Source: Acidobacteriota bacterium
GTDB taxonomy: Bacteria > Acidobacteriota > Holophagae > Acanthopleuribacterales > Acanthopleuribacteraceae
DNA: 64,000 nucleotides
Assembly (NCBI GenBank): GCA_020439745.1
Contig: JAGQSC010000019.1
Location: forward strand, 548,794 to 612,793
Reading direction: 5' to 3'
Below are positions 1 through 9,308 of the stretch, piece after piece. Each line of letters begins with the position of its first letter. Position 1 is the first letter of the stretch. Below the pieces are notes generated by a model that was given only the letters and a program-made list of their open reading frames with translations, had not been told where the DNA came from and searched no databases. The translations under genes were made by a program, and so were the position numbers.

Positions 1-989
1 CGGGTCACTTGGATCAAATCCGTCAAGGACTCAAGAAACGCGGCCATGGCGACATACCTTTGGTCGCCGACATTCATCACAACGGCTGGAAAATCGCCGA
101 AGCTGTCACGCCCTATGTGGACAAAATTCGCATTAATCCCGGCCTCTTCGTGTTTAAACGCAGAGACGCGGCCCAGGAATTCACGACCCAGGAAATTGAA
201 GAAGAACGGCAGAAAATTGCAGAACACATGCGTCGCGTGATTGACGCATGCAAACTGAACGGAACGGCTATGAGGATCGGTGTGAATCACGGATCGCTCT
301 CAGAACGCATGCTCTTCATCCATGGTGACACGCCCGAAGGCATGGTCGAAAGCGCCTTGGAATTTATCGATATCTGTGAAGACGAGGGCTTCTATGAACT
401 GGTTGTATCGCTCAAGGCATCACGCGTACCGGTGATGGTCGCCGCAAACCGTTTGCTTTCGGAACGTTATGCAACCCGATTCAATGCATATCCCATCCAC
501 TTGGGCGTCACTGAAGCCGGTGACGGCAGCTATGCCCGCATCAAATCGACAGCTGGCATCGCCACCCTACTGGCAGATGGTATCGGCGATACCATCCGAG
601 TGAGTCTAGCTGAGGACCCTCGAGAAGAAATCCCTGTATGTTATGAGATCTTACAAGCGGTGGGATTGAGAAAGAGCAAGGTAGAGTTCATCGCTTGCCC
701 CTCATGTGGCAGAACCAAGTTCAGCCTCACCGAAGTCGTACCGAAGGTGCGGGCGGCCACGGAGCATTTGGTGGGTTTGGACATTGCGATCATGGGATGT
801 ATTGTCAACGGGCCAGGAGAGATGGCAGATGCTGATTACGGCTATGTCGGACAAGGACTGGGGCGAGTTTCGCTCTATCGCGGCCGCGAGGAAGTTCGCA
901 AGAACGTTCCCGAGGAAGAAGGCATTGAGGCCTTGATCCGACTCATCAAAGACGACGGACGGTGGGTCGAACCGGTGCGTGCCCATTGA
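1..989 (+). CDS. ispG: 4-hydroxy-3-methylbut-2-enyl diphosphate synthase, 3' part
   Basis: The penultimate enzyme of the MEP isoprenoid pathway, which reductively opens the cyclic diphosphate MEcPP to HMBPP using a [4Fe-4S] cluster. The reading frame is open to the left edge, so the N-terminus lies outside the window. A TTG at 9 is in frame but is probably not the true start. Visible landmarks are the TIM-barrel block [14 protein letters not shown], and IHLGVTEAG. The cluster cysteines are in CPSCGRT (codons 696 and 705) and GCIVNGPGE (codon 798). The barrel resembles the plant/Chlamydia type, yet the large inserted domain of that type is absent between GDTIRVSL and CPSCGR. The stop overlaps the TTG of the next gene. 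Confidence 0.95.
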   Translation, partial: GHLDQIRQGLKKRGHGDIPLVADIHHNGWKIAEAVTPYVDKIRINPGLFVFKRRDAAQEFTTQEIEEERQKIAEHMRRVIDACKLNGTAMRIGVNHGSLSERMLFIHGDTPEGMVESALEFIDICEDEGFYELVVSLKASRVPVMVAANRLLSERYATRFNAYPIHLGVTEAGDGSYARIKSTAGIATLLADGIGDTIRVSLAEDPREEIPVCYEILQAVGLRKSKVEFIACPSCGRTKFSLTEVVPKVRAATEHLVGLDIAIMGCIVNGPGEMADADYGYVGQGLGRVSLYRGREEVRKNVPEEEGIEALIRLIKDDGRWVEPVRAH

Positions 990-2827
990 TCTTCTGTCAA
1001 CTGTGCCTGGCCTCAAACCCGGTAAACGCCGAAACCTGTCGCAAATGCGGTCAGAATCTGATCGTGCTCATGGGCGATCAACAATGGGAAGAGCGAGAGC
1101 TGCCCAGGGTTTCCATGGAAGACCACTTTCTGGAACGCATCTCCAATATTGAGGACACCCTGAGCAACGTGCTCGATCACCTCAATCGGTTGTCTGAGTC
1201 GCTAGAGAGCATAGAGCGCAATGCGTTTATCACCCGTTCGGGCCTGTCTTCATTGATCGAAACGCTCAAGGACAGCAACCTGATTAAGGAGGAACAGCTA
1301 CACCAACGGTGGGAAGCCACCATGCTTGAACAAATGGAGGATGCCCGGCACCGCGAACGTTTTACCCAGATGAAGAGTCGGTTTCTGGCACTCTATCGCG
1401 GTGCACCCAACAAGTTCGCTTCGTTCAAAGCACTCATCGAAGAAGCCGAGTTCATGATCCTCTCCGATCGATACGACGAGAGCTCGCGTCCATTGAAACG
1501 CGCGCTTGCTTTGGACAAACAGAACTACGAACTGGCGTTCTATTTGGCAGAGCAAGCTCACGACCAGGGACTCAACAAGGATGCCAGAGCCTTATTGATT
1601 AAGGCTGTCAGTGCCAATCCCAACCACGAGGATTCGCTGGTACTGCTTTCGCTGATCGAATACAGCGAAGGCAATTTCGATGATGCCAAAGAACTCCTGC
1701 AACAAGCCATTACCACCAATCCCAATGACGAGTTGCCTTATCTGTGTCTCGGCTCCATTTACTCAACTGAGGGCAACCATACCGAAGCTGAGTACTTTCT
1801 CAAACGCGCTGTGTCTATCAAACCACAGGCCCAATCACATTATTTATTGGGTTTGTCACAACGTGAACTGGGCAATGCAAAGGGGTCCACCCAGCACTTG
1901 GAGTTAGCAACCGAGTTGGACCCCACACACGAGGATGCCTGGTTTAATCTAGGACTGGCCTATCTTGCGCGAGGATGGAACCGAAAAGCACGGAACTGTT
2001 TCAGCACGGCCCTGGAATTGAATCCCAACAAATTGGAATTCCGCGAAGCCTTGCGGACCGGACAACCGCAGCTAAATGAACCACCCCCCGACATCGATGC
2101 CGAAAGCATGGAGGTGTTTTCCTTTGCCGAATCGCTCTTCCGCCAAGGCAAATACAAGCAAGCTTTACCCCACTACCGCCAAGTCTTGCGGAAATATCCA
2201 CTGAACTACGTGGTGCTTTCATCCTATGCCGTGTTGGTATTTTCACTGAGGCGCTTCGATGAGGCTTTGAAGATTGCCGGCCAGCTGTTGGGACTGGAAA
2301 TCCCTGTCTCAGTCCGTTGTGTAGCCTACACCATAAAAATGGAATCACTGCGTGCCTTGGGCCGATTCGATGATGCGGTCGAAGCTCTGGAGCGCATGGC
2401 GGCTGAGTTCCCAGATGGATATGGCCGAGTCATTGCCAATTACGGCATGTCTCTTACCATGGCGGACATGGGTCAAGACCTGAGACAGGCGGAACAACTC
2501 GCACGCGAAGCATTGAGGCTTAGCTCGCCAGATTTCAAACACCATGCTCTGGATGCACTCGGCTGGGTTTACTTTAAACAAGCCCGTTATGAGGAGTCAC
2601 TCGAACTACTCGAATCGGCACTAGCCATGGAGGAAAACCTGAATCACCTGTACCACTACGGCATGGTCTTGTTAGCAATGAACCTACAAGACAAGGCCTT
2701 TGAGGTCTTCGAGCGAGCCGTTCGCATTCGAGACGAGGGACCCAAGGTTGATGAATTCATCTTTTCATCCATCCGCCGAGAAATGAGTAGGATCGATATG
2801 CAGCGCGGTCGCAGAAAAAAACCGTAG
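986..2827 (+). CDS. Zinc-ribbon and TPR-repeat protein
   Basis: A protein of about 613 residues that I cannot name. From the chosen start, TTG at 986 (overlapping the ispG stop as TTGA), it begins [12 protein letters not shown] and has two CxxC pairs within about 25 residues, a small zinc ribbon. A predicted coiled-coil stretch (about residues 45-90) follows. From about residue 150 to the end there are repeated 34-residue helical units with the TPR pattern, for example [27 protein letters not shown] at 962 would add eight residues but lies deeper inside ispG. No signal peptide is seen, so it is probably a cytoplasmic scaffold. A short gap separates it from uvrC, suggesting co-transcription. 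Confidence 0.8.
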   Translation: MIFCQLCLASNPVNAETCRKCGQNLIVLMGDQQWEERELPRVSMEDHFLERISNIEDTLSNVLDHLNRLSESLESIERNAFITRSGLSSLIETLKDSNLIKEEQLHQRWEATMLEQMEDARHRERFTQMKSRFLALYRGAPNKFASFKALIEEAEFMILSDRYDESSRPLKRALALDKQNYELAFYLAEQAHDQGLNKDARALLIKAVSANPNHEDSLVLLSLIEYSEGNFDDAKELLQQAITTNPNDELPYLCLGSIYSTEGNHTEAEYFLKRAVSIKPQAQSHYLLGLSQRELGNAKGSTQHLELATELDPTHEDAWFNLGLAYLARGWNRKARNCFSTALELNPNKLEFREALRTGQPQLNEPPPDIDAESMEVFSFAESLFRQGKYKQALPHYRQVLRKYPLNYVVLSSYAVLVFSLRRFDEALKIAGQLLGLEIPVSVRCVAYTIKMESLRALGRFDDAVEALERMAAEFPDGYGRVIANYGMSLTMADMGQDLRQAEQLAREALRLSSPDFKHHALDALGWVYFKQARYEESLELLESALAMEENLNHLYHYGMVLLAMNLQDKAFEVFERAVRIRDEGPKVDEFIFSSIRREMSRIDMQRGRRKKP

Positions 2828-2834
2828 GCAAGGC

Positions 2835-4616
2835 TTGTCCGTTCCCGACCACCTAAAGCAGGCACTTCGCGACCTCCCGACGAAACCAGGGGTCTATCTG
2901 TTCCGCGATCGCAAGAAAAAACTCTTGTATGTCGGCAAGGCGCGTAACTTAAAGAACCGCGTCCGGTCCTATTTCAGCCATCATGATCGAGGCCCGCGCA
3001 TTCAGCGCATGATCCAGTTGGTTTCGGACCTTAGTGTGGTGGTTACCGCGACAGAGGCCGAGGCTTTGCTTCTGGAAAACAGTCTCATCAAGAACAACAA
3101 GCCACAATACAACGTGATGCTGCGGGACGATAAGACCTATCCCTACATACTGGTCACCGACGAAACCTATCCCCGCGTCTTGTTCACCCGGCGAAAGAAA
3201 TCCAGAGCTGGTCGCGTTTTTGGACCTTTTCCAAGTGCGCGTAACGCGCGTCAGGCGATCCGCGTCCTCCATCACCACTTCAAAATCAGAAACTGCGATC
3301 TTGAGTTGGGAGAAAAGCGATATCGACCCTGCCTGCAGTACCATATCAAGCGATGTGACGCACCTTGCGATTTCCTGGTTGACCGCGACACGTACCAACA
3401 GGGTGTTCAAAGGGCTCAGCTCTTTCTCGAAGGCAAGACCGATGACCTAATCCAAGAATTGAAGGCATCCATGGATGCGGCATCCCGAGCCACAGCATTT
3501 GAGAAGGCTGCCTATCTGCGTGACCTTTTGGGTACCGTTCATGCCGTCCAACGATCTCAAGTCGTTACCGAACTGCCCTATGATCGCTTGGACGCCGTGG
3601 GTATGGTGGTGAATCAGTGGGAGGGATGCATCGTGATTCTTTCCATCCGCAATGGATCCTTGGTGCGCAGCACTCAGCATCAGGTGGAATGGGACAGCGT
3701 CCCAGAAGACGACTTTGTCGATTGGATCAGCCACTACTATATGAACCATGAGGACCCACCACGTGATCTCGTGGTCAGGCAGCCCGCCCGTTTTGAACTG
3801 TTAATGGAGACTATGGCAGCACAAGGTACGCCCTTAAGTGTGGTGGAGCCGCAACGCGGTGCCAAACTCAAACTCCTGGCGATGGCTGAAGAAAACGCCG
3901 CCACAGCCTATCAACTAAAAGGACAGAATGAACCGCTCCAGGCGCTTGAGCAATTGGCCAATCATTTGGATCTCGTTGATTTGCCGGAACACATCGAATG
4001 CTTCGATATCAGCCACATCCAAGGCAAACACACGGTCGCCTCTATGGTCCACTTTAGTCAAGGCCTACCTGACAAGTCCCAATACCGAAGATACAACATC
4101 AAACAGGTCGCAGGTATTGACGACTACGCATCCATGGCTGAAGTCGTCCACCGACGCTACAAACGGTTGCTGGATGAGGGTCAACCCCTACCGCAACTCA
4201 TCGTCGTGGATGGCGGACTTGGTCAACTCCACGCTGCACACAAGGTTCTGTCCCAATTGGGTTTAGGCGATCATCCACTGATCAGCCTGGCGAAACGCGA
4301 AGAACTGGTTTATCGGGTGGGCACCAACCAACCCTTGGTTTTGCCCTACCGCGACACGGCCCTTCGCCTGCTGCAGCAGCTCCGCGACGAGGCCCACCGA
4401 TTTGGCGTCACCTTTCACCGAAAAAAACGTGGAAAAGCCATGACCCAATCCGACCTAGCCCATATCGAAGGCATTGGTCCTTTCCGCCAACAAAAACTCT
4501 TGCGGCATTTTGGGAGCGTAGAGGCAATTCGTGCCGCAAGCCTGGATCAACTCGGAAAAGTGATCGGCCACAAGACCGCAGCCCGCGTCTTTGACTATTT
4601 TCGCGAAACCCCCTAG
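2835..4616 (+). CDS. uvrC: Excinuclease ABC subunit C
   Basis: UvrC makes both incisions around a lesion during nucleotide excision repair. Domains in order: a GIY-YIG nuclease (GVY at 19, YVG at 33); four cysteines at residues 154, 166, 174 and 178, the same positions reported to hold an iron-sulfur cluster in E. coli UvrC; a UVR motif that contacts UvrB (about 205-240); the RNase H-like nuclease (FDISHIQGKH near 390); and tandem helix-hairpin-helix at the C-terminus (IEGIGPFRQQKLLRHFGS). At 593 residues it is full length. The start is TTG at 2835 with AGGCAAGG just upstream. Its operon appears to end at the hairpin near 4859. Confidence 0.97.
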   Translation: MSVPDHLKQALRDLPTKPGVYLFRDRKKKLLYVGKARNLKNRVRSYFSHHDRGPRIQRMIQLVSDLSVVVTATEAEALLLENSLIKNNKPQYNVMLRDDKTYPYILVTDETYPRVLFTRRKKSRAGRVFGPFPSARNARQAIRVLHHHFKIRNCDLELGEKRYRPCLQYHIKRCDAPCDFLVDRDTYQQGVQRAQLFLEGKTDDLIQELKASMDAASRATAFEKAAYLRDLLGTVHAVQRSQVVTELPYDRLDAVGMVVNQWEGCIVILSIRNGSLVRSTQHQVEWDSVPEDDFVDWISHYYMNHEDPPRDLVVRQPARFELLMETMAAQGTPLSVVEPQRGAKLKLLAMAEENAATAYQLKGQNEPLQALEQLANHLDLVDLPEHIECFDISHIQGKHTVASMVHFSQGLPDKSQYRRYNIKQVAGIDDYASMAEVVHRRYKRLLDEGQPLPQLIVVDGGLGQLHAAHKVLSQLGLGDHPLISLAKREELVYRVGTNQPLVLPYRDTALRLLQQLRDEAHRFGVTFHRKKRGKAMTQSDLAHIEGIGPFRQQKLLRHFGSVEAIRAASLDQLGKVIGHKTAARVFDYFRETP

Positions 4617-4858
4617 CCGACGCTGCCATTTCGGCATTGACAGCTGACGCCCGAAAAGGACGGATCGCGTCCGACATCCATCACAACGATTCCTTTCCAT
4701 GACGACCATGATCAGCAACTTCATACGGCATGCTGTTAAACAGCTAAAAACAAATAACTTAATCAATCGCCTGATCAGCGTTAACCCAGTTGAGTTTACA
4801 TTGGCATACGAATTGCTCCATTGAAGGACGTAAGTGAATCTCCTCCTCCTAGCCAATT
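4617..4858 (+). other. Non-coding stretch after uvrC
   Basis: This stretch has no well-supported gene. It contains a perfect -35-like TTGACA at 4637-4642 without a convincing -10 at 16-18 bases. It also has a 41-codon open frame at 4699-4824 (begins MTTMISNF) with no Shine-Dalgarno sequence. It is most likely the 3' untranslated part of the uvrC transcript, running to the terminator at 4859. A small RNA cannot be excluded. Confidence 0.4.
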
Positions 4859-4893
4859 GGCGCTGGCCTTCGGGTCAGCGCCTTTACTTTTTC
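4859..4893 (+). terminator. Rho-independent terminator
   Basis: GGCGCTGGCC and GGTCAGCGCC form a 10-bp stem (one G-T pair) closed by a stable TTCG tetraloop, followed by TTTACTTTTT. The polarity fits plus-strand transcription, so it should end the ispG-uvrC transcript. Confidence 0.85.
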
Positions 4894-4922
4894 TTGGGGC
4901 GCATCGCCCATATGCTTGTGAT

Positions 4923-4951
4923 TTGCAACACGACTCGCATTTGGGTATAAA
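4923..4951 (+). promoter_or_regulatory. Sigma-70-type promoter for the lipoprotein gene
   Basis: TTGCAA (4923-4928), a 17-base spacer and TATAAA (4946-4951). A transcript would begin near 4958 and reach a GAGG ribosome-binding site at 4974 and the ATG at 4984. It lies directly after the terminator at 4859, which fits a new transcription unit. Confidence 0.75.
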
Positions 4952-4983
4952 TGACACTGGGAACGCATGGATCGAGGTGTGTC

Positions 4984-5550
4984 ATGAAAACGAGCTTGAA
5001 GATCTGTCTCATTGCACTGGCCACTTGCCTGTTTTGGGGATGTAAGGATGTACGTGAGGCGGAGGCCGAAAGGCTCTACGAAGCTGCCTTGAAATATACC
5101 GATAACCAGGACTATACCCACGCATTGGAACTTCTCCAACGGATCAGTATCGAATACAACGAAACTGAAGTCGCCGTGCGGGCGCAACGTGAATACACAA
5201 ACCTGGAGTCGCTGTACCAAATGGATATCGATAACCAGAGATTGAAAGCCTCCAAGAAATTTACGCGGATCGCGTTGGCCCTGGACCAGTACCAGTTACG
5301 CTACATCAGTTTTCCCTTGACCCTCAAAGATCTGGAAAAATTGCCACCGGACCATCGTCCTGACCTCACCGATGAATGGGGCAACCCATTTCACTACCGT
5401 GCCTACGCCTCAGAAGGTGTTCCCGAATATGAGCCCGACAACTACGCGTTGGCTTCATTTGGTAAAGATGGTCTTCCCGGTGGTACAGGCTTGGACCAGG
5501 ACCGTTTTTATCAAAAGGGTGTGGAAGTAGGCCAACTCGTCTTGCCCTAA
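4984..5550 (+). CDS. Lipoprotein with a GspG-like C-terminal segment
   Basis: A protein of 188 residues. It begins with a short basic stretch, a hydrophobic core and a lipobox-like LFWGC, so it is probably a lipoprotein processed at Cys20. Residues about 25-75 look like one or two TPR-type helices (LYEAALKYTDNQDYTHALELL). The C-terminal half (ALDQYQLRYISFPLTLKDL, DEWGNPFHY, SFGKDGLPGG) resembles the globular region of type II secretion pseudopilin GspG, but the pilin-type N-terminal helix is missing. ATG 4984 is chosen because GAGG lies six bases upstream and the signal sequence starts there. Function is unknown. Confidence 0.75.
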   Translation: MKTSLKICLIALATCLFWGCKDVREAEAERLYEAALKYTDNQDYTHALELLQRISIEYNETEVAVRAQREYTNLESLYQMDIDNQRLKASKKFTRIALALDQYQLRYISFPLTLKDLEKLPPDHRPDLTDEWGNPFHYRAYASEGVPEYEPDNYALASFGKDGLPGGTGLDQDRFYQKGVEVGQLVLP

Positions 5551-5596
5551 AGGCCCATAGACGTCGTCCATCAGATAGGACGAAGGAAATATACTC

Positions 5597-6694
5597 GTGA
5601 GTATCCAGCGAATTACAGAAAGGCTTCGCCAGATAGAAGCCCAATACCATCAAATTGTGGCCAAAATGAGCGATCCTGGCGTGGCATCAGACCCAGATAC
5701 CTTTCAGAAGCTAGCCAAACAGCATCGCGATCTCGAGCCCATCGTTCAGGCATTTCAAATCTACCGCTCCATGGAAACGGAACGAGATGAATACGAGCAA
5801 ATCCTCAATGACCCTGAATCCGATGCCGAATGGGTGGCATTAGCAGAGGCAGAACTGCCCCCGCTAAAGCGAAAACTCGAAACTCAAGTTTTGGAATTGC
5901 AACGTCTCTTGTTGCCCAAGGATGATCGAGACGGCAAAAACGTGATTCTCGAAATCAGGGCAGGGACTGGAGGCGAGGAAGCAGCACTTTTTGCCGGTGA
6001 AATGTATCGTGCCTACTCACGATTTGCCGAACAACAAGGTTGGCGCGTCTCGACTATGTCTGTGAGTGAAACGGGGATTGGGGGCCTGAAAGAGGTGACG
6101 GCGGTCGTAGAGGGCAAGGATGTCTTCAGCAAGCTCAAATACGAAAGTGGCACACATCGTGTTCAGCGCGTCCCTCAAACCGAAACCCAGGGGCGGGTGC
6201 ACACCTCTGCAATCACAGTGGCAGTTCTTCCAGAAGCTCAGAACATCGATATTGATCTGGACGAAAACGATTTGCGTGTGGATCGTTTTCGCAGTTCCGG
6301 GGCTGGTGGACAGCACGTGAACACCACAGACTCAGCCATTCGAATTACCCATATCCCCACAGGGATCGTCGTTTCTTGTCAGGATGAAAAATCCCAAATC
6401 AAGAACCGTGAAAAGGCAATGCGTGTGTTGCGTGCCCACCTTTACGAGCTCAAGGAACGCGAACAACAAGAAAAAATTGCAGCGGAACGCAAGAGTCAAG
6501 TGGGTTCCGGCGACCGCTCGGAAAAGATACGTACCTACAACTTCCCCCAGGGTCGCGTCACGGACCACCGTATCAAGTTTACGTTGTACCAACTGGACGC
6601 ATTTATGAATGGTGCTATGGATGAAATGATCCGTGCGTGTCGTGCCTTTTTTGAGGCCCAACGTATCCAGGAACAGCTAGCTGCGGGCACATGA
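5597..6694 (+). CDS. prfA: Peptide chain release factor 1
   Basis: RF1 ends translation at UAA and UAG. The anticodon-like tripeptide is PQT (residues 193-195), fitting the PxT class and excluding RF2 (SPF). The peptidyl-tRNA hydrolysis loop GGQ is at about 237-239 in SGAGGQHVNTTDSA. The length of 365 residues is normal. It starts at GTG 5597, with GAAGGA nine bases upstream. Its stop overlaps the start of prmC, which encodes the enzyme that methylates the GGQ glutamine, a classic pairing. Confidence 0.97.
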   Translation: MSIQRITERLRQIEAQYHQIVAKMSDPGVASDPDTFQKLAKQHRDLEPIVQAFQIYRSMETERDEYEQILNDPESDAEWVALAEAELPPLKRKLETQVLELQRLLLPKDDRDGKNVILEIRAGTGGEEAALFAGEMYRAYSRFAEQQGWRVSTMSVSETGIGGLKEVTAVVEGKDVFSKLKYESGTHRVQRVPQTETQGRVHTSAITVAVLPEAQNIDIDLDENDLRVDRFRSSGAGGQHVNTTDSAIRITHIPTGIVVSCQDEKSQIKNREKAMRVLRAHLYELKEREQQEKIAAERKSQVGSGDRSEKIRTYNFPQGRVTDHRIKFTLYQLDAFMNGAMDEMIRACRAFFEAQRIQEQLAAGT

Positions 6695-7536
6695 CGCACG
6701 TTTTTGAGGCCCTTGGGTTGGCCGACGTGGTGCTGGCAGAGGTACCTATAGTCGACAAGCGGTGGATCGCGCGTCGGTTGCTCCAACGGCACACGCAACA
6801 ATCCCTGTTCGATAACTATGAGCCACTGGATCAAGCGGTTTTTGAGGCTTATTGGGATGATCTGAAAAGACTTGCCGCAGGAGAACCCATCGGATACATC
6901 GAGGGTACGGTTGAGTTTCTGGACTGGACGTTCAAAAGTGATGCGCGGGCGCTGTGTCCTCGGCAGGAGACAGAGTATTTGGTATCGTTACTGCGCCAAC
7001 AGATTTCTGATGGGAGCACCATTATCGATCTCGGCTGTGGTTCCGGTGTGATTGGCCTGAGCCTAGCCGCCGCATTTCCCAACGCCCGCGTAACCCTGGT
7101 TGACATATCAAGGGAAGCCCTCGAATTAACACGTGAAAACGCGGCACACATGGGTGTGGCCGAACGGGTACACATCCATCAGTCAGATTGGTGGCGTGAT
7201 ATTCCGAACACGGAAACCTTCGATTGGATCATTAGTAACCCCCCCTATGTCGCACGCAATGATGAGGTAGAGTCCGGTGTTCGGCGATTTGAACCCGCGT
7301 TGGCACTGGATAGCGGCGAGGATGGAACCGATGATCTCTTTGCCATTCTTCAGCAACTCGATCGAAGGCTCGCACCCGGTGGACAGGCTTGGTTCGAGTT
7401 GGGCCATAATCACGCAAACCAACTCAACGAAACGCTTAAGCAAATCTTTGATGTTTCTTGGCATCCCGACCCTTGGGGTGTTGTACGTTACCTACAAATT
7501 CAAAAAGGATCTTCTCATTCATGGCCAAACTCGTAA
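6691..7536 (+). CDS. prmC: Release-factor glutamine N5-methyltransferase
   Basis: It methylates the GGQ glutamine of release factors using S-adenosylmethionine. The SAM-binding glycine loop DLGCGSGVIGLSLA is near residue 110 and the catalytic NPPY motif is at 183-186. The N-terminal helical domain includes the usual PIGYIEG segment. At 281 residues it is normal. Its ATG overlaps the prfA stop (ATGA), and its 3' end overlaps the murA start by 16 bases. Confidence 0.95.
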   Translation: MTHVFEALGLADVVLAEVPIVDKRWIARRLLQRHTQQSLFDNYEPLDQAVFEAYWDDLKRLAAGEPIGYIEGTVEFLDWTFKSDARALCPRQETEYLVSLLRQQISDGSTIIDLGCGSGVIGLSLAAAFPNARVTLVDISREALELTRENAAHMGVAERVHIHQSDWWRDIPNTETFDWIISNPPYVARNDEVESGVRRFEPALALDSGEDGTDDLFAILQQLDRRLAPGGQAWFELGHNHANQLNETLKQIFDVSWHPDPWGVVRYLQIQKGSSHSWPNS

Positions 7537-8774
7537 TTCAAGGCAATGGACCTTTGAATGGACGCGTCGCAATTAGTGGCGCCAAAAACTCCGCCCTCCC
7601 TTGTCTCACTGCGTGCATTCTCAGTTCAGAACCCGTTACGTTGACCAATGTGCCTCAAGTGGATGATGTGGCAACCATGTGCACGCTGCTGAGCGAGTTG
7701 GGTATGGGTGTCAGGAACTTGAGTCACGGTGTTGAAATTGATGGAAGCAGCATTCACGCCCATGCCACGCGCTACGATCTTGTAAAGGCGATGCGCGCAT
7801 CGATCCTTGCCTTAGGTCCATTGTTGGCGAGGTTAGGTCGCGCCGAAATCAGCTTACCCGGGGGCTGTGCCATTGGCGCACGACCTGTGGATCTCCACAT
7901 CAATGCCTTGAAACAACTAGGTGCTGAAATCACGCTGGAACACGGAAACATCGAAGCGCGATGTACTCGACTCAAAGGCACTGAAATTTACTTCGACAAG
8001 GTCACCGTCACTGGAACAGAGAATGTGTTGATGGCAGCTACCTTGGCTGAGGGTACCACCGTCATCCACAATGCCGCACTTGAACCTGAAATCGAGGACT
8101 TAGCTCACTTGCTTCGAGCCATGGGTGCCCAAATCAAAGGGGAGGGCACCAGCACGATTGCCATAGAAGGGGTTCGTGAACTCAAAGGAGCCACGCACGA
8201 GGTCATTCCTGACCGTATCGAAACTGGCACCTACGTATGTGCGGCTGCGATTACGGCAGGCCACCTCTTTATTGACAAGTGCCGCCCCAACCATTTATCT
8301 CGATTTCTGGAACAGATGCAACGCGTAGGTCTGCCGCTCTCCGTGAATGGCGACACGATAGAGGTCAAACCCCATACGGGTCTGTTGGGCAAAGATGTGC
8401 AAACCATGCCCCACCCAGGGTTTCCAACTGACATGCAAGCACAGTATATGGCCGTCATGACGCAAGCCAAAGGGCGTTCGCTCATTACTGAGTCCATCTT
8501 CGAAAACCGTTTCATGCACGCTGTGGAAATGAAACGCATGGGCGCTGACATTCGAATTGATGGTCACAACGCCATTGTAACGGGTCCCACCAACCTTTCT
8601 GGCACCGACGTTCAGGCCACGGACTTGCGCGCTTCGGCATCACTTGTATTGGCCGGCCTAGTCGCTGATGGTGAAACTGTCATCCACGAAATACAGCACT
8701 TGGCCCGAGGTTATGACCGACTGGATGAAAAGCTGGTCATGGCGGGGGCTCGCATCGAGCGCGTCGCTATTTGA
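7521..8774 (+). CDS. murA: UDP-N-acetylglucosamine 1-carboxyvinyltransferase
   Basis: It transfers enolpyruvate from PEP to UDP-GlcNAc, the first committed step of peptidoglycan synthesis. The protein of 417 residues begins MAKLVIQGNGPLNG. The PEP-binding cysteine is Cys116 in GGCAIGARPVDLH, the usual fosfomycin target. The active-site arginine block DLRASASLVLAGL is near the C-terminus. An in-frame upstream ATG at 7458 lies well inside prmC and is rejected in favour of 7521, which has AAGGA about eleven bases upstream and gives the family N-terminus. Confidence 0.96.
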   Translation: MAKLVIQGNGPLNGRVAISGAKNSALPCLTACILSSEPVTLTNVPQVDDVATMCTLLSELGMGVRNLSHGVEIDGSSIHAHATRYDLVKAMRASILALGPLLARLGRAEISLPGGCAIGARPVDLHINALKQLGAEITLEHGNIEARCTRLKGTEIYFDKVTVTGTENVLMAATLAEGTTVIHNAALEPEIEDLAHLLRAMGAQIKGEGTSTIAIEGVRELKGATHEVIPDRIETGTYVCAAAITAGHLFIDKCRPNHLSRFLEQMQRVGLPLSVNGDTIEVKPHTGLLGKDVQTMPHPGFPTDMQAQYMAVMTQAKGRSLITESIFENRFMHAVEMKRMGADIRIDGHNAIVTGPTNLSGTDVQATDLRASASLVLAGLVADGETVIHEIQHLARGYDRLDEKLVMAGARIERVAI

Positions 8775-8852
8775 CCGATATTTGCGGGATATGCTAGCCT
8801 TTTTTACCGCACCTCGGTTATTGGAACGAAAAGGCATGGGAGCAGGGGACAT

Positions 8853-9308
8853 ATGGCCAAAAAGATCGACTTGGACGAAGCCGTCAAACTTTTTCAGGAA
8901 AAACAGTTCGGCAAGGCATCCAAGGCCATGGACACGCTCATTTCAACATCTGAATTGGACATCTTTACACTTAACAGGCTACGCCAATTCAAAACCATAG
9001 CCGATCGGCAATCTACCAACGGTTCATCCGACAAGGAAAAGCCCACATTGAATCAAGCGGTGTTTTTTATGAACCGTCGTGACTACGCGAACGCCGAGGA
9101 GATCTTGGACCAGATTGATATTTCACAAGACGTCTCTCTGTATCTGAAATCAGAGATTGCAGCCGAGCAAGGTCGTCTGGAGAAAGCGGCCGAGTTCCTT
9201 CAAAAAGCGGTCAGCCTGAATCGTGACAATGTGGGCTATGCCAAGAATTCGCGTTCGTTTCATGGCCACTTGAACGACAAGAAGTTCGCCTTCCTATTCA
9301 CCAAGTGA
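8853..9308 (+). CDS. Small TPR-like helical protein
   Basis: A protein of 151 residues that I do not recognise. It begins [19 protein letters not shown] and contains alternating amphipathic helices resembling two or three tetratricopeptide units ([30 protein letters not shown]). There is no signal sequence. AGGGGA lies just before the ATG at 8853. A TTGACC at 8771 overlapping the murA stop could be part of a promoter, but no good -10 follows at the right distance. Its stop overlaps the GTG of the GlmU-like gene, so the two are probably translated together and may act together. Confidence 0.7.
   Translation: MAKKIDLDEAVKLFQEKQFGKASKAMDTLISTSELDIFTLNRLRQFKTIADRQSTNGSSDKEKPTLNQAVFFMNRRDYANAEEILDQIDISQDVSLYLKSEIAAEQGRLEKAAEFLQKAVSLNRDNVGYAKNSRSFHGHLNDKKFAFLFTK

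Noticed and set aside
4699..4824. A 41-codon open frame between uvrC and its terminator
   Set aside because: It has no Shine-Dalgarno and no promoter; listed only within the non-coding stretch.
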